Shown: positions 8,659 to 17,924, numbered from the stretch's first letter. The stretch is DNA of 64,000 nucleotides from Stutzerimonas stutzeri (GCF_024448895.1 NZ_JAMOIC010000009.1:1-64000), one strand, 5' to 3'. Notes: generated by a model not told the origin, from the sequence alone. Translations and numbers: made by a program.

Positions 8659-10284
8659 ATGAATAGCACCGCTCCCGTTCGGCAAATGTCCGTTCAGTCG
8701 AAAATCAACCTCGCCCTACTGGTGGTTTTCGCTCTGGTCCTGGCTGCATCACTTCTTTATTCAGCCGGATCAGAGAAGAAACTGATCCTGCATGTCGTCG
8801 AGCAACAAACCAAGGACACGGCCGATTCCTATTTCGACAGCATCAACACCATGATGCTGACCGGCACCATGGGGCAGCGCGAAGTGCTGCGCGACAAGAT
8901 ACTTGCGCGTCCCGGTGTGATCGACGCTCGCATCGTTCGTGGCGAGCCAGTGACCAAGGTCTTCGGGCCCGGGCTCGCGCATCAGGCGCCGGTCGATAAG
9001 CTCGACGAGCGGGCACTGGCCGGTGAAGCCACCATTGAAGTGAGCGATGGCAAGAATGGTCGCGTGCTGACGGTGATCAATCCAATTCACGCCCAGCAGG
9101 ACTATCGCGGCACCAATTGCCTTACGTGCCACCAGGTGCCGCAAGACACAGTCATGGGCGCCGTTCGGATCAGCTATGACCTTTCCGCACTGGACAATGA
9201 AGTACACGGCAACATCCTGATGTCAGCCGCGATACAGGCGCTGTTGCTGGTCGTTGGCCTTATCCTTATGAGCTACATCATTCGCAGAGTCATCATCAGC
9301 CGCGTCAACGACATGCGCCACACCATGGAGGCCATGACCACCGACGAGGACCTAAGCCGCACCGTTGCCGTCCACGCCCATGACGAGGTTGGCGCCATGG
9401 GGCATGCGTTCAATCAAATGATCTTCAAATTCCGCAACAGCCTGGAAGCCGTGGCAGCGGTGACTAAACAACTGGGCGAGGTATCGGGCCGGGTGTCCAG
9501 CGTTGCCGAGCGAACCCATACCGCGGTCATGGAGCAACGCAGCGAGACCGACATGGTCGCCTCTGCGATGAATGAGATGAGCGCGACCGTCCAGGAAGTG
9601 GCGCGTCACGCCAACCAGACGGCGTCGGCTTCCAGCGGCGCGGATGAGGAGTCACGTGCCGGAGTCTCGCTTGCCACAGAAGCGTTAGACGGTATCGAAG
9701 TGCTGATCCGCGACATTGAGCATGCCGCACAGGTGATCAAACAGGTCGAAACCGACAGTGTCAGCATCGGCATGGTGCTGAACGTAATCAACGGTATCGC
9801 CGAGCAGACCAACTTGCTGGCGCTGAACGCCGCCATCGAGGCGGCCCGAGCCGGTGAACAGGGTCGCGGCTTTGCCGTGGTTGCCGACGAAGTTCGCACC
9901 CTCGCCTCGCGGACCCAGAAATCGACCGAAGAAATCCAGCGCACCATCGAGCAGCTGCAAAGCGGCGTTCGCAAAGCCGTACAGGCAATGGAAGGCGCGC
10001 AAGAGCGTGCTCACACGGGCTCGGAATGCGTCGCCAGGACTGCGCAGAGCCTGTCGGTGATCGCCGGTGAGGTGAATACCATCAATGGCATGAACACGCA
10101 GATTGCCACGGCGGCCGAGGAGCAGAGCACAGTGGCCGAAGAGATCAACCGCAACATCACCACCATTAGCGCGATTGCTGATACCACGCTGGCCGATGCC
10201 TCGCAGAATTCACAGATCAGTGATGAACTGGTCAGGCTCGCCGCGGAACTGGACCGTCTGGTTGGTCAATTTCGCCTTCGCTAA
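8659..10284 (+). CDS. Methyl-accepting chemotaxis protein with a periplasmic c-type haem motif
   Basis: 541 residues. Transmembrane helix 1 at about 15-35 and helix 2 at about 188-208 frame a periplasmic sensor of roughly 150 residues. A CXXCH motif (Cys154, Cys157, His158, in GTNCLTCHQ) sits near the end of this sensor, so covalent haem c attachment is likely. A HAMP linker follows (about 210-260), then a long cytoplasmic coiled coil with the conserved tip [20 protein letters not shown] and [13 protein letters not shown]. Haem c suggests sensing of redox state, oxygen or NO. ATG 8659 has AAGGAA upstream; an in-frame extension to 8572 lacks one and overlaps the promoter region. It is probably expressed with the flagellar regulon. 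Confidence 0.88.
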   Translation: MNSTAPVRQMSVQSKINLALLVVFALVLAASLLYSAGSEKKLILHVVEQQTKDTADSYFDSINTMMLTGTMGQREVLRDKILARPGVIDARIVRGEPVTKVFGPGLAHQAPVDKLDERALAGEATIEVSDGKNGRVLTVINPIHAQQDYRGTNCLTCHQVPQDTVMGAVRISYDLSALDNEVHGNILMSAAIQALLLVVGLILMSYIIRRVIISRVNDMRHTMEAMTTDEDLSRTVAVHAHDEVGAMGHAFNQMIFKFRNSLEAVAAVTKQLGEVSGRVSSVAERTHTAVMEQRSETDMVASAMNEMSATVQEVARHANQTASASSGADEESRAGVSLATEALDGIEVLIRDIEHAAQVIKQVETDSVSIGMVLNVINGIAEQTNLLALNAAIEAARAGEQGRGFAVVADEVRTLASRTQKSTEEIQRTIEQLQSGVRKAVQAMEGAQERAHTGSECVARTAQSLSVIAGEVNTINGMNTQIATAAEEQSTVAEEINRNITTISAIADTTLADASQNSQISDELVRLAAELDRLVGQFRLR

Positions 10285-10482
10285 AAATGGCCGGCCGTGC
10301 CTGAGGCAGGCCCTGGCCTTGCGCTGACTCCAGCGGCGGCAATGGCCCTCAAGGTGCACGGATCTTGATCTGAGACAGCCGACGGATGAACTAGAATCAG
10401 GGATAATCGCGCCACGATGTCGCAGGCCGCAATCGGATCCCGCCCGGCCATCCACCCTATCAACCGCAAGGTAAGCCCACTC

Positions 10483-11871
10483 ATGGACCAAACGCCGAGC
10501 TTTAACCGCGCCCTGGTCGAGAAATACGACCGCCCGGGTCCTCGCTACACCTCCTACCCCACCGCTCCGCAGTTTCATCAGGCGTTTGCCATTGATGACT
10601 ACCGTAGCGCTGCGCAGGAAACCAACGAGGCCGGGGCACCCAAGCCGCTGTCGGTGTATATCCATATCCCGTTCTGCAAAAGCCTCTGCTACTACTGTGC
10701 CTGCAACAAGATCATCACCCACAAGACCGACCGCGCCGTTGAGTATCTGGAATACCTCAAGCGAGAAATCCAGATGCAGGCGGCGCTGTTCGACCGCTCC
10801 CGCAAGCTGACCCAACTGCACCTGGGTGGAGGTACGCCGACCTATTTCACCAGCGAGCAGCTGGCCGATCTGATGGGTGCCTTGCACGACGCATTCAACA
10901 TGGATGACAGCGACAGCCACGAGTTTTCCCTGGAGGTCGACCCGCGCACCGTCACGCCAGAGCAAATTCACCAGCTGCGCAAGCTGGGCTTCAATCGGTT
11001 GAGCTTCGGCGTGCAGGATTTCGATGAACAGGTCCAAATTGCGGTCAACCGCATCCAGACCGAAGAGCAGACCCGAGAGCTGGTCCAGGCCGCCCGGGAT
11101 GCGCAGTTCAAGTCCATCAGCGTGGACCTGATCTACGGCCTGCCCTTGCAGACCGTCGCCAGCTTCGACGTGACACTGGACAAGATCATCGACATCCGTC
11201 CGGACCGTATTGCCGCCTACAGCTACGCGCATCTGCCGGAACTGGTCCGTGCCCAAAAGCTGATCCGTCCCGAAGACATGCCGCCGCCGGAACGCAAGCT
11301 GGAGTTGCTGGAGCTGACCATCAAGCGTCTGACCGACGCGGGCTACGTCTATATAGGAATGGACCATTTTTCCCTGCCAGACGACGAGCTGACACTTGCC
11401 CGCGCCAACGGCACGCTGCAGCGTAACTTCCAGGGTTATTCGACCCATGCCGACTGTGACCTCATCGGGCTGGGCATTTCCTCCATCGGCAAGGTCGGCA
11501 ACAGCTACAGCCAGAACGTGAAGGAGCTGTCGCAGTATTACGCGCGACTGAACGAAGGGATGTTGCCGGTGCACCGCGGTTACAAGCTCAGCGAGGACGA
11601 CCGGCTGCGTCGCGACGTGATCATTTCGCTGATGTGCCACGGCCGCATTGATTTCGCGGAAATCGAAAAGCGCTACGACATCGATTTCCAAGCGTACTTT
11701 GCCGACGCTCTGGCCAAGCTCGACGAGCATATCGCCGATGGCTTGGTGCAAATAGACGAGAGCAGTGTCCAGCTGCTGCCGCAGGGCCACCTGATGATGC
11801 GTAACGTCGCCATGGCATTCGACGCTTATCTGGGTGGTGAGCAGCGCGGGCGCTTCTCGCGCACGGTTTGA
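10483..11871 (+). CDS. hemN: Oxygen-independent coproporphyrinogen III oxidase
   Basis: 462 residues. A radical-SAM enzyme that decarboxylates coproporphyrinogen III to protoporphyrinogen IX without oxygen. The 4Fe-4S cluster cysteines are Cys65, Cys69 and Cys72 (IPFCKSLCYYCACNK, the CxxxCxxC motif plus the extra Cys typical of HemN). HLGGGTPTYF is the SAM-binding glycine motif. N-terminal KYDRPGPRYTSYPTAPQF is the HemN trip-wire segment. The start at MDQTPSFN (10483) is preferred to an extension to 10417. No convincing ANR box is visible, although pseudomonad hemN genes often have one. Confidence 0.95.
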   Translation: MDQTPSFNRALVEKYDRPGPRYTSYPTAPQFHQAFAIDDYRSAAQETNEAGAPKPLSVYIHIPFCKSLCYYCACNKIITHKTDRAVEYLEYLKREIQMQAALFDRSRKLTQLHLGGGTPTYFTSEQLADLMGALHDAFNMDDSDSHEFSLEVDPRTVTPEQIHQLRKLGFNRLSFGVQDFDEQVQIAVNRIQTEEQTRELVQAARDAQFKSISVDLIYGLPLQTVASFDVTLDKIIDIRPDRIAAYSYAHLPELVRAQKLIRPEDMPPPERKLELLELTIKRLTDAGYVYIGMDHFSLPDDELTLARANGTLQRNFQGYSTHADCDLIGLGISSIGKVGNSYSQNVKELSQYYARLNEGMLPVHRGYKLSEDDRLRRDVIISLMCHGRIDFAEIEKRYDIDFQAYFADALAKLDEHIADGLVQIDESSVQLLPQGHLMMRNVAMAFDAYLGGEQRGRFSRTV

Positions 11872-12180
11872 TCTTCGATCAGGCCAAACGCCTGGACGCT
11901 TCCACTGCATGGGTATCGCTACGCTCAACCACATCCTACAAGCCGGGCCAGCTTCGGTAGGATGGGTTGAGCTAAGCGATACCCATCACGCAACCAGCCA
12001 AGACAACCGCCCCCAGCCCCCGCGGTTTGATCTTCTCAGGCCAAACAGCCCGGACGTTTCACCGCATGGGTATCGCTACGCTCAACCACATCCTACAAGC
12101 CAGGCCAGCTTCGGTAGGACGTGTTGAGCAAAGCGATACCCATCACCCTACCAGCCAAGACAACCGCCCCCAGCCCCCGC
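11864..12180. repeat. Two tandem copies of a ~158-bp unit containing a long imperfect hairpin
   Basis: Unit 1 (11864-12022) and unit 2 (12023-12180) are nearly the same. Each begins CGGTTTGATCTTC and ends in the run CCCCCAGCCCCCGC. Within each, an inverted repeat (11909-11987 and 12066-12143) pairs ATGGGTATCGCT and CTCAACC with GGTTGAG and AGCGATACCCAT. The first unit starts inside the last codons of hemN, so the hemN stop codon is part of the repeated sequence. It resembles pseudomonad REP/BIME-type extragenic repeats. Confidence 0.8.
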
Positions 12181-12197
12181 CACTGATCGTCCAACCA

Positions 12198-12225
12198 TTG
12201 CCAAAATCACAGGCAACTGTATAAA
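12198..12225 (+). promoter_or_regulatory. Sigma70-type promoter of the nuclease-helicase operon
   Basis: TTGCCA at 12198-12203 and TATAAA at 12220-12225 are separated by 16 bases. The -10 element lies within the putative LexA box. Confidence 0.55.
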
Positions 12226-12232
12226 TACCCAG
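12217..12232 (+). promoter_or_regulatory. Putative LexA (SOS) box
   Basis: CTGTATAAATACCCAG has the invariant CTG-N10-CAG frame and agrees with the proteobacterial consensus CTGTATATATATACAG at 13 of 16 positions. It overlaps the predicted -10 element and ends 44 bases before the nuclease start codon, so bound LexA would block transcription. Confidence 0.6.
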
Positions 12233-12276
12233 CTCTACGGGCCGCTACGCCCACGTATTACCGAACCGGACGTTCG

Positions 12277-13917
12277 ATGCGCCAGGCCCTGGAAAACCCC
12301 TTCTATTACCTCGATAACTTCCGCCAGGTGCTCGCGTGGGTAGGTGAGCGCCACGGTGATCTGCTGGATGAAGATGAGCGGGCTTTCATCGACCGTTTCC
12401 AGCAGATCCCGCAGCCATCGCAGGCACTTCTGGTCCGCATGGTGATGCGCAAGGGTGTGCTGTTCCGCGCCAGTAAATTGCGCTATGCCGAGATCGGTTG
12501 CCCGCTTCAGGCCTCGACGGCGCTGGTCGAGCAAGGCTGGATCGAGCCTGACCCTGCGCTGGACCTCATCCAGTTATTTGGGCTACTGAAAAAGGACGAA
12601 CTGCTCCGTGTGTTTGGTTCGTCGCTCAGCAGTCAGCGCAAGAGCGATCTGCTCCAAGCCCTGTTGGCCGAGCATGCCCAACCGAAGCCCTTCGCCAACT
12701 GGTGCCACGCGCTTGGCGATGCGGCATTCGCGCTGACCATCAACGACCTGTGCGACCGGCTGCGACTGATGTTCTTCGGCAATATTCATCAGGATTGGTC
12801 GGAGTTCGTGCTCGCCGATCTGGGCATCTTCCGCTATGAGCAGGTCGCCTTCTCCTCGGAGTCACGCGCCTTTCATCTGCGAGCCGAGGTGGATGTGTAT
12901 CTGCACCTGCACCGCTGTCGTGAGCGCTTCGAAGCCGGCAAGTCGGTTGAAGACGTACTGATTGACGTGCCCATGACGCCGTACGCCAACGACTGGCTGG
13001 AGAATCGTCGCGGCAAGCTGCTGCTGGGGCTTGCGCGACAATGCGAGCGAGTCGGTGATCTGCAACTGGCGCTGCGGCTTCACGCCGCCAACCGCTATCC
13101 CGGCGCTCGAGAACGTGCAATCCGGGTGCTCGAGCGTAGCGAACAACCGGAGGCTGCATTGCAGCTGGCGCTGGTCGCCGAGGCTGCACCAGAAAGCGAG
13201 CATGAAGCCCAGCAGCTGCAGCGAATCCTGCCTCGTCTACGGCGGGCGCTCGGCGGTCCTGCGTCGCGGCGCGCAGGCTTCTCCCAGCCGCAACGCATTG
13301 ATCTGATGCTGCCCAGGCCGGGCGCAATGAGTGTTGAACGCGCCGTGCGCGAACACCTGACCTCCACAGAAGCGCCGGTTTATTACGTGGAAAACGCCCT
13401 GATCAACTCGCTGCTCGGGATGCTCTGTTGGGACGCGATCTTTGCGCCCTTACCCGGTGCTTTCTTCCATCCGTTCCACGCGGCACCGGCGGATCTCGCA
13501 CGGCCAGACTTCCATACGCGTCGAGCCGGGCTGTTCGATGAATGCCTGAGCAAGCTTGGCACGGGCGAATACCGCGACTGCATACGCCGCGTGTATCACG
13601 AGAAATTCGGACTGCAATCACAGTTCGTCAGCTGGGGGCTGTTCGACGAAACGCTGTTGGAACTGGCGCTCGATTGCATTCCTGCCGAGCACTTGAAGGC
13701 CTTCTTCCAGCGCATCCTTCTGGACGTGCCCAACCATCGCAGCGGCTTGCCGGATCTCATTCAGTTCTGGCCTGACGAGCAACGCTACCAACTGATCGAG
13801 GTAAAGGGCCCTGGCGATCGTCTGCAGGACAACCAGAAGCGCTGGATAGAATTTGCACAGCGGAATCAGGTGCCGATCGCCGTCTGCTATGTCCAATGGG
13901 CGGAGAGCGACGCTTGA
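12277..13917 (+). CDS. FAN1-type structure-specific nuclease (VRR-NUC domain)
   Basis: 546 residues. The C-terminal roughly 100 residues form a VRR-NUC (PD-(D/E)xK) domain with catalytic residues in SGLPDLIQFW and LIEVKGPGDRLQDNQKRW. The first 400 residues match the layout of bacterial FAN1: an N-terminal helical or winged-helix DNA-binding part, then a TPR-like alpha-helical region (ALRLHAANRYPGARERAIRVLERSEQPEAA). FAN1 proteins cut 5' flaps and unhook interstrand crosslinks. The stop overlaps the start of the helicase gene, so the two are co-expressed and probably act together. A LexA-like box lies in the promoter. Confidence 0.85.
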   Translation: MRQALENPFYYLDNFRQVLAWVGERHGDLLDEDERAFIDRFQQIPQPSQALLVRMVMRKGVLFRASKLRYAEIGCPLQASTALVEQGWIEPDPALDLIQLFGLLKKDELLRVFGSSLSSQRKSDLLQALLAEHAQPKPFANWCHALGDAAFALTINDLCDRLRLMFFGNIHQDWSEFVLADLGIFRYEQVAFSSESRAFHLRAEVDVYLHLHRCRERFEAGKSVEDVLIDVPMTPYANDWLENRRGKLLLGLARQCERVGDLQLALRLHAANRYPGARERAIRVLERSEQPEAALQLALVAEAAPESEHEAQQLQRILPRLRRALGGPASRRAGFSQPQRIDLMLPRPGAMSVERAVREHLTSTEAPVYYVENALINSLLGMLCWDAIFAPLPGAFFHPFHAAPADLARPDFHTRRAGLFDECLSKLGTGEYRDCIRRVYHEKFGLQSQFVSWGLFDETLLELALDCIPAEHLKAFFQRILLDVPNHRSGLPDLIQFWPDEQRYQLIEVKGPGDRLQDNQKRWIEFAQRNQVPIAVCYVQWAESDA

Positions 13918-16172
13918 GTTATCGAGTCGCGGTACGTGCGCTGTGCGAGTTCACGGCCAAACTGGGTGATCTGGACCTGCGCTTCACGCCCTCTCCCACC
14001 GCGCTGGAGGGCATCGCCGGTCACGCCGCCGTTACCGCACGACGCGGAAATGGCTATGAGCGCGAGGTCACGCTCGAAGGCCGTTACGGCCCCCTTCACG
14101 TTCGCGGCCGCGCCGATGGTTATGACTCGGCAAAGAATCGTCTGGAGGAAATCAAAACCTACCGCGGCGATCTGGACCGGCAGCCGGCCAATCATCGCCA
14201 TCTGCATTGGGCTCAAGCCAAGGTGTATGGCTGGCTGCTCTGCGAATCACGCTATCTGCAAACGCTCGATATCGCGCTGGTGTACTTCGATGTGGTCACG
14301 CAGAAGGAAACGCTGCTGATTGAATCCTTCAGCGCGGACTACTTACAGAATTTCTTCGAGGCACAGTGCAAATCCTTCATCGCCTGGGCCGAGCAGGAGC
14401 TGGCGCACCGTGCCGAGCGAGATCAGGCGCTCAAGGTCCTGTCGTTTCCGTACGGCGAGTTTCGCAATGGTCAGCGGCAGCTGGCCGAGGCCGTCTATAA
14501 GGCCGTGTGCACCGGGACTCACTTGATGGCTCAGGCACCCACCGGCATCGGCAAGACGTTGGCGACCCTGTTCCCACAGCTGAAAGCCTTTCCGGGTCAG
14601 CAGCTGGACAAACTGTTCTTTCTCACCGCGAAAACCTCTGGTCGCCAGCTCGCCCTCGATGCGCTGAAAAGCCTGTCGAGCGATTCGACGCCGCTGCGGG
14701 TTCTGGAACTTGTTGCGCGTGACAAGGCATGCGAGCACCCCGACAAGGCCTGTCACGGTGAATCGTGCCCGCTCGCCCGTGGCTTCTATGATCGGCTCGC
14801 CGCTGCTCGTGCGGACGCCATTACGCGAAGCGTTCTGGATAAGGCGACGTTACGTGAGGCCGCGCTGGCGCACGGGATCTGCCCTTATTACCTCAGCCAA
14901 GAGCTGGCTCGCTGGGCTGACGTGGTGATTGGCGACTACAACTACTACTTCGACCTGAGCGCCCTGCTCTACAGCCTGACGCTGCTGAATCAGTGGCGCG
15001 TCGGCGTGTTGGTCGACGAGGCTCACAATCTGCTCGAACGCGGTAGAAGCATGTACAGCGCTGAGCTTGATATGAGGCAGATCAATGGGTTACGCAAGAC
15101 TCTTCCCGTAGTGTTGAAGAAGCCCGTCGAGCGTGTGCTGCGCGGTTGGAGCGATCTCCAAAGGGATCAGATCGGTGCGTATCAGGTTCTCCCGGACCTG
15201 CCATACAAGCTCATCAACGCTTTGCAACAAGCCGTCAGCGCCATAACCGAGTACATGGGTGAAAACCCGGCGGGCCTTGATCCCCTGTTGTTGGCGGCCT
15301 ATTTCGACGCCATGCATTTCTGTCGCCTGGCCGAGGAGTTCGGCGAGCATTCGCTGATCGACTGCACCCTGGCGTCGGGGCCGGACCGCAACGGCACGAA
15401 ATCGTCGGTTCTCTGCATACGCAACGTGCTCCCCGCCCCCTTTCTCACATCGCGTATTCGGGAAGCTCGCTCATGCGTACTGTTTTCCGCTACGTTGGCA
15501 CCGCAACGGTTTTACGCCGATACCCTGGGCGTGCCGCTCAATCACGTCTGGATTAATGTGGAATCGCCCTTTCGGCCAGAGCAATTGCACGTCCGACTGG
15601 CGCGCAATATCTCTACGCGCTACCGGGACCGTTACGCTTCCTTGCAGCCCATCGTGGACCTGATAGCCGAGCAGTACCGTGAGCGCCCGGGTAACTATCT
15701 CGCCTTTTTCAGCAGCTTCGATTACCTGCAACAGGTAACGGCTCTGCTCAGTGCACAGCACCCTGACCTGCCCTACTGGGAGCAGACCCGCAGCATGCAG
15801 GAAACCGCACGCACCGCCTTTCTCGAGCGTTTTACCGAGCAGAGTAGCGGTATCGGATTCGCTGTATTGGGCGGCGCCTTTTCTGAAGGAATCGATCTGC
15901 CCGGTAGGCGTTTGATTGGCGCTTTCGTAGCGACCCTGGGCCTGCCGCAGATCAATCCGGTAAATGAGCAGATGAAGGCTCGGATGGACCAGCTGTTTGG
16001 CGCCGGTTACGACTACACCTACCTCTACCCAGGCCTGCAAAAGGTGGTGCAGGCGGCTGGCCGAGTGATCCGTACAACGGAAGACGCCGGAACCCTTCAT
16101 CTCATCGACGACCGCTTCGCTCGTTCACAGGTCAGACGACTGCTGCCGGGCTGGTGGCCTAACCCAGCCTGA
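13914..16172 (+). CDS. PD-(D/E)xK nuclease fused to an XPD/DinG-type Fe-S helicase
   Basis: About 752 residues. The N-terminal 120 or so carry a RecB/Cas4-like nuclease signature: the Asp of VRGRADGYD, then LEEIKTYRGD, then a conserved Gln in HLHWAQAKVYGW. The rest is a superfamily 2 helicase of the XPD/DinG group, with Walker A APTGIGKTLAT, four Fe-S cysteines (KACEHPDKACHGESCP and GICPYY), DEAH box VLVDEAHNLLER and motif VI VVQAAGRVIRTTED. I prefer the TTG start at 13914, which overlaps the nuclease stop by four bases and has GGAG upstream; ATG 13896 has no ribosome site. It likely unwinds and processes damaged DNA with the FAN1 nuclease. Confidence 0.85.
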   Translation: MSYRVAVRALCEFTAKLGDLDLRFTPSPTALEGIAGHAAVTARRGNGYEREVTLEGRYGPLHVRGRADGYDSAKNRLEEIKTYRGDLDRQPANHRHLHWAQAKVYGWLLCESRYLQTLDIALVYFDVVTQKETLLIESFSADYLQNFFEAQCKSFIAWAEQELAHRAERDQALKVLSFPYGEFRNGQRQLAEAVYKAVCTGTHLMAQAPTGIGKTLATLFPQLKAFPGQQLDKLFFLTAKTSGRQLALDALKSLSSDSTPLRVLELVARDKACEHPDKACHGESCPLARGFYDRLAAARADAITRSVLDKATLREAALAHGICPYYLSQELARWADVVIGDYNYYFDLSALLYSLTLLNQWRVGVLVDEAHNLLERGRSMYSAELDMRQINGLRKTLPVVLKKPVERVLRGWSDLQRDQIGAYQVLPDLPYKLINALQQAVSAITEYMGENPAGLDPLLLAAYFDAMHFCRLAEEFGEHSLIDCTLASGPDRNGTKSSVLCIRNVLPAPFLTSRIREARSCVLFSATLAPQRFYADTLGVPLNHVWINVESPFRPEQLHVRLARNISTRYRDRYASLQPIVDLIAEQYRERPGNYLAFFSSFDYLQQVTALLSAQHPDLPYWEQTRSMQETARTAFLERFTEQSSGIGFAVLGGAFSEGIDLPGRRLIGAFVATLGLPQINPVNEQMKARMDQLFGAGYDYTYLYPGLQKVVQAAGRVIRTTEDAGTLHLIDDRFARSQVRRLLPGWWPNPA

Positions 16173-16303
16173 TTCAGTGCGGGGGTGAGAAGCGCAAAGA
16201 ATGGGGCCGCTCTCCCCTGCAGCCTAGTGCTGCGAGACTTGCAAGCGGCCTGCTTACCCTACTAGACCAAAGTCTGAGACCTAACAATTCTTTACAAATT
16301 GAA

Positions 16304-16331
16304 TTGACAAGCCCTTCCCCGTAGCCATAAT
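16304..16331 (+). promoter_or_regulatory. Sigma70 promoter of the porin gene
   Basis: A perfect -35 TTGACA (16304-16309) is followed after 16 bases by CATAAT (16326-16331). The regulator site at 16339-16358 starts seven bases after the -10, over the transcription start. Confidence 0.75.
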
Positions 16332-16338
16332 CCGATAC

Positions 16339-16358
16339 GTCATCAGACAACTGATAAC
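16339..16358 (+). promoter_or_regulatory. Palindromic operator shared with the aldarate/uronate genes
   Basis: GTCATCAG-ACAA-CTGATAAC is an inverted repeat around a 4-base centre. The same 8-4-8 design occurs before the second gudD (28077-28096) and udh (34384-34403). Its place just after the -10 suggests repression, and ties the porin to the regulon. Confidence 0.65.
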
Positions 16359-16471
16359 GGTTTCGTTGCCTGATGAGCGCCGCTCCACATCCGCGGTCGC
16401 GCTACATCCCGCCTCGTCTTAGGCCTTGGCCGCACGGGGTGGACTACTTAAAAAAAGGGAGCACAACAACA

Positions 16472-17716
16472 ATGACCCCACGCAATCCTCTGTCGGTCGC
16501 CGTATTCGCAGGCACTCTGTCCCTGGCGCTTGGCATTCCTGCCACGGCCAGTGCTCAAGGCTTCGTCGAAGACACCAAGATCAACGTGAACGCACGTAAC
16601 TTCTACATCGGCCGCGAGTTCCGCGACGACGCCGAGGACCGGACCAAAGCTGAGGAATGGACCCAGAGCTTCATCCTTAACATCCAGTCCGGCTACACGC
16701 CCGGCCCGATCGGCTTTGGCGTCGACGTGCTTGCCGGCGTTGCGGTCAAACTTGACGGCGGCAAAGGCACCTGGGGCACAGGCTTGCTGCCACGCCACAG
16801 CGATGGCCGCCCAGCGGATGATTTCGGCCGCTTTGGTGTTGCTGCCAAAGCCAAGGTCTCCAATACCGAACTGAAAATCGGCGAGATGATGCCTGTGCTG
16901 CCCATCTTGCGCGCCGACGATGGTCGTTCGCTGCCGCAGACGTTCGAAGGCGGCATGATCACCTCCCGCGAGTTCGATGGTCTAATGCTCACAGCCGGTC
17001 AGTTCCGCCAGAATAGCGAACGTAACGATGCCAGCATGGAAGACATGAGATTCGGTGGCGGCGCCTCGGATCGCTTCAATTACATCGGCGGTGAATACGC
17101 CATCAGCAAGCAAACCACCGTTGGTTTGTGGACCGCTGAGCTGAAGGACGTCTACGAGCAGCAGTACGTACAACTGTTGCATACCCAACCGCTGGGGGAT
17201 GACCTCGCGTTGACTGCAAACCTTGGTTACTTCCAAGGTGACGAGAGTGGCAGCGCGCGTGCCGGCAATCTCGACAACAAAACCTATTCAGGTCTCTTCG
17301 GCTTGAAGACGGGCGGTAACACTTTCTACGTTGGTCTGCAGAAGGTCAGCGGCGATGCCTGGATGCGCGTTAACGGCACGAGCGGTGGCAGCTTGGCGAA
17401 CGACAGCTTCAACAATGCTTATGACAATGCCGAAGAACGTTCATGGCAAGTACGCCACGACTACAACTTCGCTGCTGTCGGCGTGCCCGGCCTGACCTTG
17501 ATGAACCGTTACATCAAAGGCGACAACATCGAGCTAGCCGGCAACGACGATGGCAAGGAGTGGGGGCGTGAATCCGAACTTGCCTACACCATTCAGAACG
17601 GCCCAGCGAAGAACCTCAACATCAAGTGGCGCAATTCGAGCTTCCGCTCACAAGCCAACACGCGCGATCTCGACGAGAACCGCCTGATCTTCAACTACCC
17701 GCTGTCCATTTTGTAA
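16472..17716 (+). CDS. OprD-family outer-membrane porin, likely for uronates or aldarates
   Basis: 414 residues with a clear signal peptide (MTPRNPLSVAVFAGTLSLALGIPATASA). The mature part starts GFVEDTKINVNARNFYIGREF, the OprD-family beginning (an early F..D and an NxRNFY strand). Alternating beta-strand segments run to the end, where the last residue (SIL) is hydrophobic but not the usual Phe. OprD porins admit small carboxylates or basic amino acids. The operator it shares with gudD and udh makes uronate or aldarate entry the best guess. ATG 16472 follows AAAGGGAG; the frame open upstream to 16373 crosses the regulatory region. Confidence 0.85.
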   Translation: MTPRNPLSVAVFAGTLSLALGIPATASAQGFVEDTKINVNARNFYIGREFRDDAEDRTKAEEWTQSFILNIQSGYTPGPIGFGVDVLAGVAVKLDGGKGTWGTGLLPRHSDGRPADDFGRFGVAAKAKVSNTELKIGEMMPVLPILRADDGRSLPQTFEGGMITSREFDGLMLTAGQFRQNSERNDASMEDMRFGGGASDRFNYIGGEYAISKQTTVGLWTAELKDVYEQQYVQLLHTQPLGDDLALTANLGYFQGDESGSARAGNLDNKTYSGLFGLKTGGNTFYVGLQKVSGDAWMRVNGTSGGSLANDSFNNAYDNAEERSWQVRHDYNFAAVGVPGLTLMNRYIKGDNIELAGNDDGKEWGRESELAYTIQNGPAKNLNIKWRNSSFRSQANTRDLDENRLIFNYPLSIL

Positions 17717-17770
17717 GCGTCACGCACCACGCTGGACGCAACTCTCCTCGCTCCTGTTGCGGAAACTTTC

Positions 17771-17797
17771 GCCCGTCCTTGAGACGGGCTTTTTTTT
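17771..17797 (+). terminator. Rho-independent terminator after the porin
   Basis: GCCCGTC, loop CTTGA, GACGGGC, followed by eight T residues. Confidence 0.9.
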
Positions 17798-17896
17798 GCC
17801 AGGTGAACAGGGAGCGCATAGTTAAGGAGCGGAGGATCGCGATAGTTGGGCGATAGCTATCGAGCCGTTGCGGGGTTGAGCGCGAGCTTAGATTCA

Positions 17897-17924
17897 GATC
17901 GCCAGCAAGCTGGCTCCTACAGGG
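17897..17924. repeat. Single Pseudomonas-type REP sequence
   Basis: The sequence around GCCAGCAAGCTGGCTCCTAC is the familiar REP motif of pseudomonads: a short GC-rich hairpin followed by CTCCTACAGG. It lies in the 263-base gap between the porin terminator and the convergent epimerase gene. Confidence 0.6.

Noticed and set aside
10320-10480. ANR/FNR box in front of hemN
   Set aside because: Only one half-site (TTGAT at about 10364) is visible; the second half does not match ATCAA at the right spacing.
10210-11934. 574-codon open frame on the minus strand opposite hemN
   Set aside because: It is the mirror of a high-GC gene with strong third-position bias, has no ribosome site and no recognisable domain. 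hemN is certain.
11834-12224. Overlapping frames in the repeat downstream of hemN
   Set aside because: They arise from the duplicated hairpin sequence and repeat the same peptide; no ribosome site.
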